Below are positions 1 through 10,693 of a DNA stretch of 64,000 bases, in pieces. Each line of letters opens with the position of its first letter. Position 1 is the stretch's first letter. The notes beneath the pieces were generated by a model. It was not told the origin of the DNA, did no database searches, and was given only the letters and a program-made list of their open reading frames with translations. This stretch comes from Pseudomonas sp. S31 (GTDB lineage Bacteria > Pseudomonadota > Gammaproteobacteria > Pseudomonadales > Pseudomonadaceae): positions 62,001 to 126,000 of the forward strand of contig NZ_JACVVE010000014.1 in the NCBI RefSeq assembly GCF_016648105.1, read 5' to 3'. Made by a program: the position numbers and the translations under genes.

Positions 1-536
1 ACTTTCTGCAGGGGCTGGCGAACACCAGCCGCCGCATCCAGGCCTTGCTCGATGAACAGGTCGACGGCCCCGGCCGAGGTTTCGGCGCGCACCAGTTCGG
101 CATGCTCAAGCGTGCGGCTCAGGTACAGGTCGTAAGCCGCCCCTTTGCCAACGGCCAGGCGCAGGCCTGCAGCGTCCAACTGATCGACGCTGGCGAACGG
201 CGCCTCCTGCTTGACCAGGTAAGTACCCTCGATCAGCACATAGGGCTCACTGAAGAAGATCTGCGCTTCGCGAACCGGTTCGATGGCCAGGAAGGCCAGG
301 CTCCAGGCACCCTCCTCCAGCGCCGCGAAGACTTTGCCGGCGGCATCGAAGGTACGCATGTTCAGGGTGACGCCGAGTTCTTCGGCCAGTGCCTTGGCCA
401 GGGCGACCGAGACGCCCTGGGGCTCGCCGTCGGGTCCGCGTTGGGCGAGGACGGGGTTGCCGAAGTTGATGGCGGCGGTGAGGATGCCGTTGGGGGCCAG
501 TTCGGCCAGGAGGGCTGGGGTGATCGAGGTGGACAT
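1..536 (-). CDS. Solute-binding protein, SBP_bac_3-like, 3' end outside window
   Basis: The gene reads leftwards off the window, so about 178 N-terminal residues are visible. The start ATG (534-536) has a GGAG 7 bases upstream. The protein begins MSTSITPALLAELAPNG and continues with patterns typical of amino-acid-type periplasmic binding folds: GVSVALAKALAEELGV, a segment predicting GAWSLAFLAIEP, then FFSEPYVLIEGTYLV. No signal peptide is visible. Either it acts in the cytoplasm, for example as a ligand-binding or dehydratase-like domain, or it has lost export. It is the last visible gene of the minus-strand operon with the OprD porin, MFS carrier, lactonase and aconitase, so its ligand is probably the operon's substrate (inference). 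Confidence 0.7.
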   Translation of the reverse strand, partial: MSTSITPALLAELAPNGILTAAINFGNPVLAQRGPDGEPQGVSVALAKALAEELGVTLNMRTFDAAGKVFAALEEGAWSLAFLAIEPVREAQIFFSEPYVLIEGTYLVKQEAPFASVDQLDAAGLRLAVGKGAAYDLYLSRTLEHAELVRAETSAGAVDLFIEQGLDAAAGVRQPLQK

Positions 537-559
537 TTGGATCTCCGGTTTTCTGTGAG

Positions 560-592
560 GGCCTCTTCGCGGCTGAAGCCGCTCCTACAGGG
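560..592. repeat. REP-type palindromic element
   Basis: The stretch carries the P. putida REP signature: GCCTCTTCGCGG, a short loop, then CCGCTCCTACAGG. A degenerate inverted partial copy (GTAGGAGCGAGGCCTC) follows at 598-613. It lies between the porin and the solute-binding protein gene and may serve as a transcription or mRNA-stability boundary. Confidence 0.75.
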
Positions 593-611
593 ACCGCGTA
601 GGAGCGAGGCC

Positions 612-1865
612 TCACCAGATGGGTAAGGTGTAGGACACGATCAGGCGGTTCTCGTCGGTGCCGCGGGCGAAGTTGGAGCGGTACGCCGCATTACGCCAGC
701 GAATGCCCACGTTCTTCAATGCCCCCGACTGGAACACGTAGGCGATATCGGTGTTGCGTTCCCACTCGCGACCTTCTTCGTCGCTGGTGGCGGGGTCGGC
801 GTGGTCCCCCTTGACGTAGCGGGTCATGAAGGTTAGGCCGGGGATGCCGATCGCGGCGAAGTTGTAGTCGTAGCGCAACTGCCAGGAACGCTCGCCAGGC
901 TCGGCGAAGTCGTTGAGCTGGATGTAGTTGGCGAGGTAGGGGTCAGTACCGTTGAGGAACGGCATCGACGTATCGCCATTCATTTTCTGCAGCCCCAGAC
1001 CAAAGGCGTGGCCCCCCAGGCTGTAGGTGAACATGCCGCTCAATGCGCCGCTTTCGATGGCACCGGCCCGGGCGTTGCCGGCATCGTCGCTGAGCATGTA
1101 GCGCAGGTCGCTCTTGAGCTTGCCCGGGCCGATGCTCCAGCTGTGATTGATGCCGAAGAAGTTCTGCCGGTAAACGTCCTGCAGCTCGGCGTACTGGTAG
1201 CTCAGGGTGAGCGTCTTGCTCAGCGCATAGTCGGCGCCGCCGACCCAGTAGTCATCCCCTTCCACGGCACCGGCAAAGCGCCGGTTCTTGTTGTTGAGGG
1301 TGATCTTCTGCGCATCGGTGGAGTCGCGGTCGGTCATGCGGTTGAAGCGTGCGCCGGTCAGGGTCAGGCCTTCGATTTCGCTGCTGGTCAGCAGGCCGCC
1401 CTCGAAGGTCTGCGGCAGGATGCGCCCGGTGTTGGCCTGCACGGTGGGCAGTTTGGGGATCAAGGTGCCGTACTTGAGCTCGCTCTGCGACACCTTGACC
1501 TTGGCGGTCAGGCCCAGGCGGCTGAATTCGTCCGCTGCACGGCCGTCATCGTGGACCGGCAACAGGCCGGTGCCAGCGCGATCTGGGCTGGAATCGAGCT
1601 TGATGCCGAGCATACCCAGCGCATCCAGGCCGAAGCCGACGGTGCCCGGTGTGTAGCCGGAGCGAAAGTCCAGCAGGAAACCCTGGGCCCATTCTTCACG
1701 TGTGGATTGCCCGCTGCCATCGCGAAAATCGCGGTTCAGGTAATAGTTCTGCATCTGCAGGTCGAGCTTGCTGTCTTCGACGAAGCCCTCTGCACTGGCA
1801 GCGCCAACGATCACGCAAGGAGACAGGGTGACAAGAGTACGCAGGATGTTCTTGTTGTTGTGCAT
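612..1865 (-). CDS. OprD-family outer-membrane porin
   Basis: This 417-residue protein has a cleavable signal peptide (MHNNKNILRTLVTLSPC... ending ASA|EG near residue 25). It then has the OprD-family opening FVEDSKLDLQMQNYYLNRDF with GSGQSTREEWAQGF, and ends in a beta-strand with terminal aromatic IW. OprD porins are substrate-specific barrels in pseudomonads that admit amino acids or carboxylates. The gene lies 113 bases downstream of an MFS carrier in the same orientation, and the pair suggests an outer plus inner membrane route for one small acidic nutrient. The substrate cannot be read from the sequence. Confidence 0.93.
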   Translation of the reverse strand: MHNNKNILRTLVTLSPCVIVGAASAEGFVEDSKLDLQMQNYYLNRDFRDGSGQSTREEWAQGFLLDFRSGYTPGTVGFGLDALGMLGIKLDSSPDRAGTGLLPVHDDGRAADEFSRLGLTAKVKVSQSELKYGTLIPKLPTVQANTGRILPQTFEGGLLTSSEIEGLTLTGARFNRMTDRDSTDAQKITLNNKNRRFAGAVEGDDYWVGGADYALSKTLTLSYQYAELQDVYRQNFFGINHSWSIGPGKLKSDLRYMLSDDAGNARAGAIESGALSGMFTYSLGGHAFGLGLQKMNGDTSMPFLNGTDPYLANYIQLNDFAEPGERSWQLRYDYNFAAIGIPGLTFMTRYVKGDHADPATSDEEGREWERNTDIAYVFQSGALKNVGIRWRNAAYRSNFARGTDENRLIVSYTLPIW

Positions 1866-1893
1866 CTGGCGATTTCCATCTGATTGGCACGAG

Positions 1894-1925
1894 ACTGCCC
1901 GGCCCGGGGCATGGCACCGGGCAGT
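1894..1925. other. Intergenic stem-loop between MFS and porin genes
   Basis: Perfect 9-base arms ACTGCCCGG (1894-1902) and CCGGGCAGT (1917-1925) flank a 14-base loop. No U-tract follows on the minus strand, so this is more likely an mRNA processing or stability hairpin than an intrinsic terminator. Confidence 0.6.
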
Positions 1926-1978
1926 GAAAGGAAACGGAACGGGTCAGTGAGGGGGCCAGGTTGCGGCCCCCTTCAGGA

Positions 1979-3295
1979 TCAGTGGGCCGAGGCGGCCACT
2001 GGCTGATCGGGGTCTTTATTGGTGACGCGCATCAGTGCCGTCATCAGGAAGGCGATGACCAGCAGTGCGCTGAGAAACAGCAAACCGGTGGCGGCACTCT
2101 GGCTGCTGCCTTTGACCACCCCGATCATCGACGGCCCGACAAAACCGCCAAGGTTGCCGATGGAGTTGATCACGGCAATCGACACTGCGGCAGTGGCACG
2201 GTCGAGGAACAGCGTGGGCAGTGCCCAGAACGGCGACTTGAAGCTGTACAGGCCAGACAGCGCCACACAGATCATGGCCATCGAGGCCAAAGCGCTGGGC
2301 AGCATGCCGGCACCGATCAGGCCAAGTGCGGCGACCGCCAGCGGAATGGCCGAGTGCATCTTGCGCTCGTTGCGCCGGTCCGAACTACGCGACCAGATGA
2401 TCATCACAGCGGTGGCGACAATGTACGGGACCATGGCAATCAGGCCGATCTGGGTATGGCTCAGGTCGCTGGAGAAGCCCTTGATGATCTGCGGCATCCA
2501 GTAACCGACGCCCAGGCTGCCGCACTGGTAGACGAAGTAGATGAAGGCCAGGTACAGCACCTTCTTGTTGACCATGGTTTGCAACACGCCCAACCGCTTG
2601 ACGTTCTTGCGGCTCTGGCGGTCGCGCTCGAGTTCGGCCAGCAGCCAGTCCTTTTCCTGCTGGGTCAGCCATTTGGCCTGCTCGGGCTTGTCGGTCAGGA
2701 ACAGGAAGCAGGCGATGCCGAGGAAGACGGCCGGCACGCCCTCGAGGAACAGCATCCAGCGCCAGCCGCTCCAGTCGAACCACTTGATGTTGTCCATGAT
2801 CCAGGTGGAAAGCGGTGCACCGATGATGTAGCTGACCGGAATCGCGGCGGTGAACAGTGCCACGGTGGTGGCCAGTTCCTTGGCGCGGAACCAGTAGGTC
2901 AGGTAGACGATCACGCCTGGGAAGAAGCCGGCTTCGGCCACGCCGAGGAAGAACCGCAGCACGTACAGCTGGTTGGCCGTCTGGGCAAACGCGGTGGCGG
3001 CGGCAATCGCCCCCCAGGTCACCAGGATGCGGGCGATCCAGACCCGCGCACCGTACTTGTTGAGCATGACGTTGCTCGGTACTTCGAACAGGAAGTAGCC
3101 GATGAAGAAGATCCCGGAGATGAAACCGAACGCCTCGCTGGTCAGGGCGAGTTCCTTGTTCATTTCCAGGGCGGCGTAACCGATGTTGGCGCGGTCAAGG
3201 TAAGAAACGATATAGAGCAGGAACATGAAGGGGATGATGCGCAGGGTGACTTTGCGCACCGTAGCCTGTTCGTCGACAGTTTTGTTGTTGTTCAT
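1979..3295 (-). CDS. MFS transporter, anion:cation symporter (ACS) type
   Basis: The protein has 438 residues and about 12 hydrophobic segments. The N-terminus resembles ACS-family carriers: RIIPFMFLLYIVSYLDRANIG, then GFISGIFFIGYFLFEVPSN and RFFLGVAEAGFFPGVIVYLTYWF. ACS members import organic anions such as tartrate, phthalate, galactonate and tricarballylate by proton or cation symport. The central loop (about residues 195-235) is charged, as usual. Neighbours are the OprD porin downstream and the lactonase and aconitase upstream, which favours a di- or tricarboxylate substrate (inference). Confidence 0.92.
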   Translation of the reverse strand: MNNNKTVDEQATVRKVTLRIIPFMFLLYIVSYLDRANIGYAALEMNKELALTSEAFGFISGIFFIGYFLFEVPSNVMLNKYGARVWIARILVTWGAIAAATAFAQTANQLYVLRFFLGVAEAGFFPGVIVYLTYWFRAKELATTVALFTAAIPVSYIIGAPLSTWIMDNIKWFDWSGWRWMLFLEGVPAVFLGIACFLFLTDKPEQAKWLTQQEKDWLLAELERDRQSRKNVKRLGVLQTMVNKKVLYLAFIYFVYQCGSLGVGYWMPQIIKGFSSDLSHTQIGLIAMVPYIVATAVMIIWSRSSDRRNERKMHSAIPLAVAALGLIGAGMLPSALASMAMICVALSGLYSFKSPFWALPTLFLDRATAAVSIAVINSIGNLGGFVGPSMIGVVKGSSQSAATGLLFLSALLVIAFLMTALMRVTNKDPDQPVAASAH

Positions 3296-3309
3296 AAGTA
3301 CCTCATCGA

Positions 3310-3329
3310 GGGCAAGCCGTGGCTTGCCC
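3310..3329. other. Intergenic stem-loop between lactonase and MFS genes
   Basis: Perfect 9-base arms GGGCAAGCC and GGCTTGCCC are separated by two bases. It lies in the 62-base gap and lacks a U-tract in the minus-strand transcript. Confidence 0.6.
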
Positions 3330-3357
3330 CTTTAATTGTTATCGATGCAACGGAACA

Positions 3358-4608
3358 TCAGGCAGAAAAGATCATGCACACCGGACTGCCGGTCGAAGCC
3401 GAAAAGCCGGTCTTTTTCAGCGCGCCGGTTTGCCGGTCCACTGCAAACGAGACGATGCTGTCGCTGTCCTCGTTGAGGGCGAACATGAAGCGCTGGTTGG
3501 GGGTCAGGGAGAAGAAGCGCGGCGTCTTGCCTTCGCTCGGTACGTACTCGACCGGACTGAGCAGGCCACTGCCCTGGTCGATGGCGAACACCGCGATACT
3601 GTCGTAGCCACGGTTGGAGGCGTACAGGAAGCGGCCACTGCGGTCGACCTCGATCTCCGAGGCGCGGCTGTTGCCGGTGAAAGTCGCAGGCAGCGACGAC
3701 AACACCTGCAGCGGGCTCAGTGCACCGCTGGCCGCGTCGAAGCGGTAGCTGGTGACGGTCGAGTCCAGTTCGTTGATCACATAGGCGAAGCCGGCCTTCG
3801 GGTGCATGGCGATGTGACGTGGGCCGGAACCCTCGCGGGTCACGGCGAACGGTTGCTCGGCCGGGTGCAGCTTGCCATTGTCGAAACGGAAGCTGAAGAC
3901 CCGATCCAAGCCCTTGTCCGGCACCAGCACGAAGTTGCCCGAGGCGTCGAACGGGTTGAAATGCGGCTTGGCGAAAGGTTGCTCGACACGGTGCGGGCCC
4001 AGCGGGCCTTCCAGCTTCACCAGTTGATTGACGCTGCCCAGGGCCCCGTCTTCGCCAACGTTGAGGACGGCCAGCGAGCCCGTGATGTGGTTGGACACCA
4101 CCATGAAGCGTTCGCTCGGGTCCAGTGCCAGGTGCACGGGGTTCTTGCCTTCGCAGCTGGTCCGGTTGAGCAGGCTGAGCTTGCCGCTTTGCTTGTCGAC
4201 CGTGAAGGCACTGACTTCGCTGCGGTCACCGTGCACGCTGTACAAGCGGTCGCCAGCGCGGTTCAAGGCCAGGAAGGAAGGGTTGACCAGGTCACCGACC
4301 ACCTGGACCTTTTCCAGCGTGCCCGCCTGCTGGTCGAGCCGGTAGACGGTGATGCCATCACCACGCGCATTGCGCTCCCGGGTGGTGCGCGATCCGACAT
4401 ACGCGAACATAGGGGTGTTTCTCCCGCTTGCAGAATGATTCGAAGACAAGGCGCTTGCCGCACTGACCATGCCAGCAGGCAACATCGCGCCCAACAGGCC
4501 CAGCCCGGTGGCGGCGCCCAGTCGTTTGAGGATGATGCGTCGGCCCACGTCCGTGTGCTCTGCGCTCACGGCATCGGGCGCGACAACAGAGGGTTGTTCG
4601 CGGTGCAT
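3358..4608 (-). CDS. Exported lactonase, 7-bladed beta-propeller family
   Basis: This 416-residue protein has repeated propeller blades such as ITVYRLDQQAGTLEKV, VSAFTVDKQSGKLSLL, VTSYRFDAASGALSPL and IAVFAIDQGSGLLSPV. These are diagnostic of the Lactonase (PF10282) family that includes 6-phosphogluconolactonase and carboxy-muconate cyclase. Residues 22-52 form a twin-arginine-like signal (VGRRIILKRLGAATGLGL then an alanine-rich cleavage site), so it is probably periplasmic, unlike cytoplasmic Pgl. The start ATG has AAGGGA six bases upstream. Position between an MFS carrier and an aconitase suggests it opens a sugar-acid or tricarboxylate lactone before uptake (inference). Confidence 0.85.
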   Translation of the reverse strand: MHREQPSVVAPDAVSAEHTDVGRRIILKRLGAATGLGLLGAMLPAGMVSAASALSSNHSASGRNTPMFAYVGSRTTRERNARGDGITVYRLDQQAGTLEKVQVVGDLVNPSFLALNRAGDRLYSVHGDRSEVSAFTVDKQSGKLSLLNRTSCEGKNPVHLALDPSERFMVVSNHITGSLAVLNVGEDGALGSVNQLVKLEGPLGPHRVEQPFAKPHFNPFDASGNFVLVPDKGLDRVFSFRFDNGKLHPAEQPFAVTREGSGPRHIAMHPKAGFAYVINELDSTVTSYRFDAASGALSPLQVLSSLPATFTGNSRASEIEVDRSGRFLYASNRGYDSIAVFAIDQGSGLLSPVEYVPSEGKTPRFFSLTPNQRFMFALNEDSDSIVSFAVDRQTGALKKTGFSASTGSPVCMIFSA

Positions 4609-4638
4609 GGGTTGTCCCTTTTGTTGTTGTTTTCAGGT

Positions 4639-4657
4639 GGCCCCAGGTATCGGGGCC
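4639..4657. other. Short stem-loop between aconitase and lactonase genes
   Basis: GGCCCC (4639-4644) pairs with GGGGCC (4652-4657) over a 7-base loop, just after the aconitase stop codon. Confidence 0.4.
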
Positions 4658-4664
4658 GTGGGTG

Positions 4665-7457
<2,793 letters not shown>

Positions 7458-7460
7458 AGC

Positions 7461-7483
7461 AGCGTTCTCCAAACGAGAACGCT
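7461..7483 (-). promoter_or_regulatory. Stem-loop covering the aconitase ribosome binding site
   Basis: Perfect 9-base arms AGCGTTCTC and GAGAACGCT enclose a 5-base loop. On the transcript, the GGAG that precedes ATG 7457 is in the loop edge and 3' arm, four bases before the start codon. Folding would hide the ribosome binding site. Confidence 0.6.
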
Positions 7484-7491
7484 GAGAAACG

Positions 7492-8379
7492 TCAGCCGGG
7501 CAGCCTGAGATGGTCGATGAAGGTCTTCAACGTGGGGGATGCGGCGTCGTACTTACGCAACACCAGCATCAGCGTGCGCCGCGCCCAAGGCTCGCTGAGC
7601 GTGACTGCCTTCAGCTTATGGCTGCGCAAGTACTGATTGATAACGCTGCGCGGCAGCACGGCGATCCCCAGACCATTTGAGACCATGCGACACATGCAGT
7701 CGAAGCTGCTGATGCGGATGCGCAGCTTGAGGGCCATGCCCAGCTTGTCGGCCTCACTGGTCAGCAAGGTATTCATCGAGCTTTCCAGGTGCGGGCCGAC
7801 GAACTCGTGCTCCAGCACCTCTTTGAAACCGATCGACTTGCGTGTCGCCAACGCATGCCCACCGGGCACTACCAAGGTCAACTCATCGTGCCGGTAGGCA
7901 AAGGTCTCGAGACCTTCGGCAGCGGTCTGCTCAGCGATGATGCCCAAGTCTGCTCGACCGTCGGCGACCGCGCGAATCACCGCCGAACCCACACGCTCCT
8001 CGATGTCGAACTTGATCTGTGGGTACAGCGCAGCGAACTCCGCCACATCCTGGGGTAGGAACTGGGACAATGCCGAGGTGATGGCATGCACCCGGATATG
8101 CCCCTTCACACCACTGGCGTAACCACTGAGCTCGCTGTCCAGCTGGGCCATGGTCTGCTTCAACTGACGGGCGTAGAACAACAAGGATTGCCCCGCAGGG
8201 GTCAGCTCCACGCCGCGCGCATTGCGCAGCAGCAGCGGCGAGCCGATCTGCGCTTCCAGTTCACTGATCCGCTTGCTGATCGCCGACACCGCGACATGCT
8301 TGATCCGCCCGGCACGCGTGAGGTTGCGCTCCTGGGCGACGGTGATGAAAAGGTCCAGGCTGGTGAGGTCGTAACGCAC
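7492..8379 (-). CDS. LysR-family transcriptional regulator
   Basis: The N-terminal winged helix-turn-helix reads LTSLDLFITVAQERNLTRAG, then AISKRISELEAQIGSPLL. It is followed by a periplasmic-binding-like effector domain. I chose the GTG at 8379 because AAGGA lies 7 bases upstream, which gives 295 residues, the normal family length; an upstream in-frame start at 8457 adds 26 atypical residues. It is the first gene of the operon, 34 bases ahead of the aconitase start, and is the obvious candidate regulator. HTH residue AVSAISKR has alanine in place of the usual QSAVS, which is within family variation. Confidence 0.9.
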   Translation of the reverse strand: MRYDLTSLDLFITVAQERNLTRAGRIKHVAVSAISKRISELEAQIGSPLLLRNARGVELTPAGQSLLFYARQLKQTMAQLDSELSGYASGVKGHIRVHAITSALSQFLPQDVAEFAALYPQIKFDIEERVGSAVIRAVADGRADLGIIAEQTAAEGLETFAYRHDELTLVVPGGHALATRKSIGFKEVLEHEFVGPHLESSMNTLLTSEADKLGMALKLRIRISSFDCMCRMVSNGLGIAVLPRSVINQYLRSHKLKAVTLSEPWARRTLMLVLRKYDAASPTLKTFIDHLRLPG

Positions 8380-8671
8380 GAAGTAATCCTTGAGGGCTGT
8401 GCCGCAGCACGCTGATGACGCCGCCAACAGTTCGTACTCGATTCGCGCTATCTGCACAGACAGTCGCAGACGAGCAGGCGCGAGTGATAGGGCGAATCAC
8501 TGCAGCTCTATGAGCGGAGCGCGAGACGAGACACGCATCAATCTTGCAAGCTGTTGAAATTAATAGGTTTTCAGCCGCCCCCGAAACACGGGCAGCCTTA
8601 ATACTGGACACATTACCAAAGGTAGGCAAGCAGATTGCCGCAAGGTAGGGCCTCCCTCTCGCGGTTCAAAG
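8380..8671. other. Intergenic region upstream of the lysR-acnA operon
   Basis: This 292-base gap holds no convincing gene. It must contain the promoter of the minus-strand lysR-led operon and the 3' end of the cytochrome transcript. An AT-rich patch near 8540-8570 is the likeliest promoter site, but no clear -35/-10 pair could be fixed. Confidence 0.5.
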
Positions 8672-10693
8672 TTAGCGTCGATGATCATTCATCGTTAAGC
8701 GCTCGAGCAAAAGCAGCGCTGGAGGAAACTGAGGATATTGCGCCAACAGGTCACGCGCGCCGGCCACGTCGTTGCGTTCCAGTTTCGCCAAGGCCAGGGC
8801 ATAAGCATACCCGGCGTTGCCTGGCGCTAGTCGCACGGCCTCGTTCAAGGCTCCGAACGCTGCCTGGGGATCCGCTTGGCGCACGCATAGCAGCCCAAAG
8901 GCATACTGCAGTTCGGCCGCCTCCGGATGCGCGAGGATCGCTGTCTGCAATACCTGTCGGGCTTGCGCGGGGCGGCCGTGGGTTTGCAGCCAGTCAGCCA
9001 GGATGGTCGAAGCCGGCAGGAAATGTCGGTCGCGCTCGATCGCCAGGCGCAACTGCGCCTCCACTTTCGTATCTTGCCCCCGTGCCTTGTAGAGGCGGGC
9101 CAGATTGACGTGGGCTTCGGCACGCTCGGCCAGCGCCATTTGGGTCTGTTCGTATTCCTGGCTGCTTTTCGACCAGGCTGCATGCCAGGTCGGATCGCTC
9201 GGGGCATCGAGCAATTGCCCGACGGCCGCCAGGCGTACGGCCTTTATCGGGTCCTGCAAGCGTGGCCCGAGCAGTGCCCAGCGACCTGGCACCATGCGAT
9301 CCACGGCCTGGATAGCGGCAACGCGTACCTGTGGGTCGGCGTCATCGAGGGCTTGTATGGCCCGCTCAAGGCCTTCAGCGCTTGGATAGACAGGAAGTTC
9401 GCCCAGGAGCGTCGCGATCCGAATGGGGGGCTGGGCGGGATCGTTCAATTGCCTCGACAAGGCGGCGCTGGCATCTGCATGCCCCTGGCGGATGCGCGGC
9501 ATGTCAGCCGCATAGCTGCCAGGACGGGCCGCCTCCCACAGGTTGAACAGTTCGCTGACTTTCTGGCCGGGGCGCGGGAGGGTGAAGCCGTGGTCGTGGC
9601 GCAGGTCGTTGACCATGTACAGGCGCCCCGGCATGTGGCAGCCGATGCAGCTCGAGCCTGCGACCTTGTGGTGCGCCGGGCTGTCGTAATCCTTGGCCTG
9701 CAGGCCGCTGCCATCGACCCCGGCATCGTTGCTGCGCCCCGTCGGGTTGTGGCATTGCAGGCAGACGCCGTCTGCAGGGGCTTTGAGTTCGGCACTATGC
9801 GGATCATGGCAATTGGAGCAGCGTACACCCTTGGCATACATGCGGCTTTGCACGAAAGCCCCGTATTCGAACACTTCGTCCTTGATCTTGCCATCGTCCT
9901 CGTACAGGCCAGGCAACAGGGTGGTTGGCAGGTAGCGATCGAGCAGCGGCGCGCCAGGCTGGTCACCGTCGGCCAGCGGCACTCGCCGCGAATGGCAGCG
10001 GGCGCAGGTTTCGACCTGTATGCGGTTGTCGCCACCGACCAGGGCGCTGGCGAAGCCGGCATGAAGGCGGGCATCCGGGCGGGCGACCCAGTCCAGATGC
10101 TCTGAGGCGGGTCCATGGCAGGCCTGGCAGGTGATGCCCAGGCCCTGCCAATGACCGGCGAAACGGTCGGTTTCGGGCTGGTAATTTCGTCGATAGCCGG
10201 TGGTATGGCACTCGATGCACATGAAGTTGGCGTTCTGTCCGGGTTGGCTCCAGTGCAAGGGATCGTTGAAGTCGACCCCTTGGCCGGGATACAGCTCGAA
10301 CCAGCGTTTGCGCCGGGTGTCCCAGGCCACGCCCAAGGCCTGGAGGCGACCGTCGGGCAGGGCCACCAGATATTGCTGCAACGGCTCGACACCGAAGGTG
10401 TAGGCGACCCGAAAATCCGCCGCCTTGCCGTCAGCCCCGACCGCATTCACCCACCAGCCACCGTCGCGGCGAAAGAACCGCACCGCCTCGCGTTCGCCCT
10501 GGAAACGCACGTCGTTGAAGTCGCCTTCAACGCTGCCGACAGCGGCTACCTGCATCGCCAACTGGTGATGCGAACCTTGCCAGGCCTGCGCCTCGACGGC
10601 ATGACAGCCCGCGCAGGCCGACTCGTCGACCCACTGCGCGGCATGGGCCGGGTTCGCCATCCAGGCGAGCAGTGCCAGCAGCAGGCGTGCCAT
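8672..10693 (-). CDS. Seven-haem cytochrome c with TPR-like C-terminus
   Basis: The protein has 673 residues, with a signal peptide (MARLLLALLAWMANPAHA|A). Seven CXXCH haem-binding motifs occur in the first 60 percent: CAGCH, CIECH, CQACH, CARCH, CSNCH, CLQCH and CIGCH. The arrangement resembles the cytochrome c554/c-prime group. After about residue 400 the haem motifs stop and HEAT/TPR-like helices follow, for example AEAHVNLARLYKARGQDTKV and PEAAELQYAFGLLCVRQADP. The protein should be periplasmic and electron-carrying. Its ATG overlaps the stop of the upstream barrel gene (TGATG), so the two are translationally coupled. The redox partner and substrate are unknown. Confidence 0.88.
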   Translation of the reverse strand: MARLLLALLAWMANPAHAAQWVDESACAGCHAVEAQAWQGSHHQLAMQVAAVGSVEGDFNDVRFQGEREAVRFFRRDGGWWVNAVGADGKAADFRVAYTFGVEPLQQYLVALPDGRLQALGVAWDTRRKRWFELYPGQGVDFNDPLHWSQPGQNANFMCIECHTTGYRRNYQPETDRFAGHWQGLGITCQACHGPASEHLDWVARPDARLHAGFASALVGGDNRIQVETCARCHSRRVPLADGDQPGAPLLDRYLPTTLLPGLYEDDGKIKDEVFEYGAFVQSRMYAKGVRCSNCHDPHSAELKAPADGVCLQCHNPTGRSNDAGVDGSGLQAKDYDSPAHHKVAGSSCIGCHMPGRLYMVNDLRHDHGFTLPRPGQKVSELFNLWEAARPGSYAADMPRIRQGHADASAALSRQLNDPAQPPIRIATLLGELPVYPSAEGLERAIQALDDADPQVRVAAIQAVDRMVPGRWALLGPRLQDPIKAVRLAAVGQLLDAPSDPTWHAAWSKSSQEYEQTQMALAERAEAHVNLARLYKARGQDTKVEAQLRLAIERDRHFLPASTILADWLQTHGRPAQARQVLQTAILAHPEAAELQYAFGLLCVRQADPQAAFGALNEAVRLAPGNAGYAYALALAKLERNDVAGARDLLAQYPQFPPALLLLERLTMNDHRR

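Noticed and set aside
1961..3607. 548-residue open frame on the plus strand, opposite the MFS gene
   Set aside because: It is the antisense shadow of the MFS and lactonase genes, with charged low-complexity composition and no domain; long reverse frames are common in high-GC DNA.
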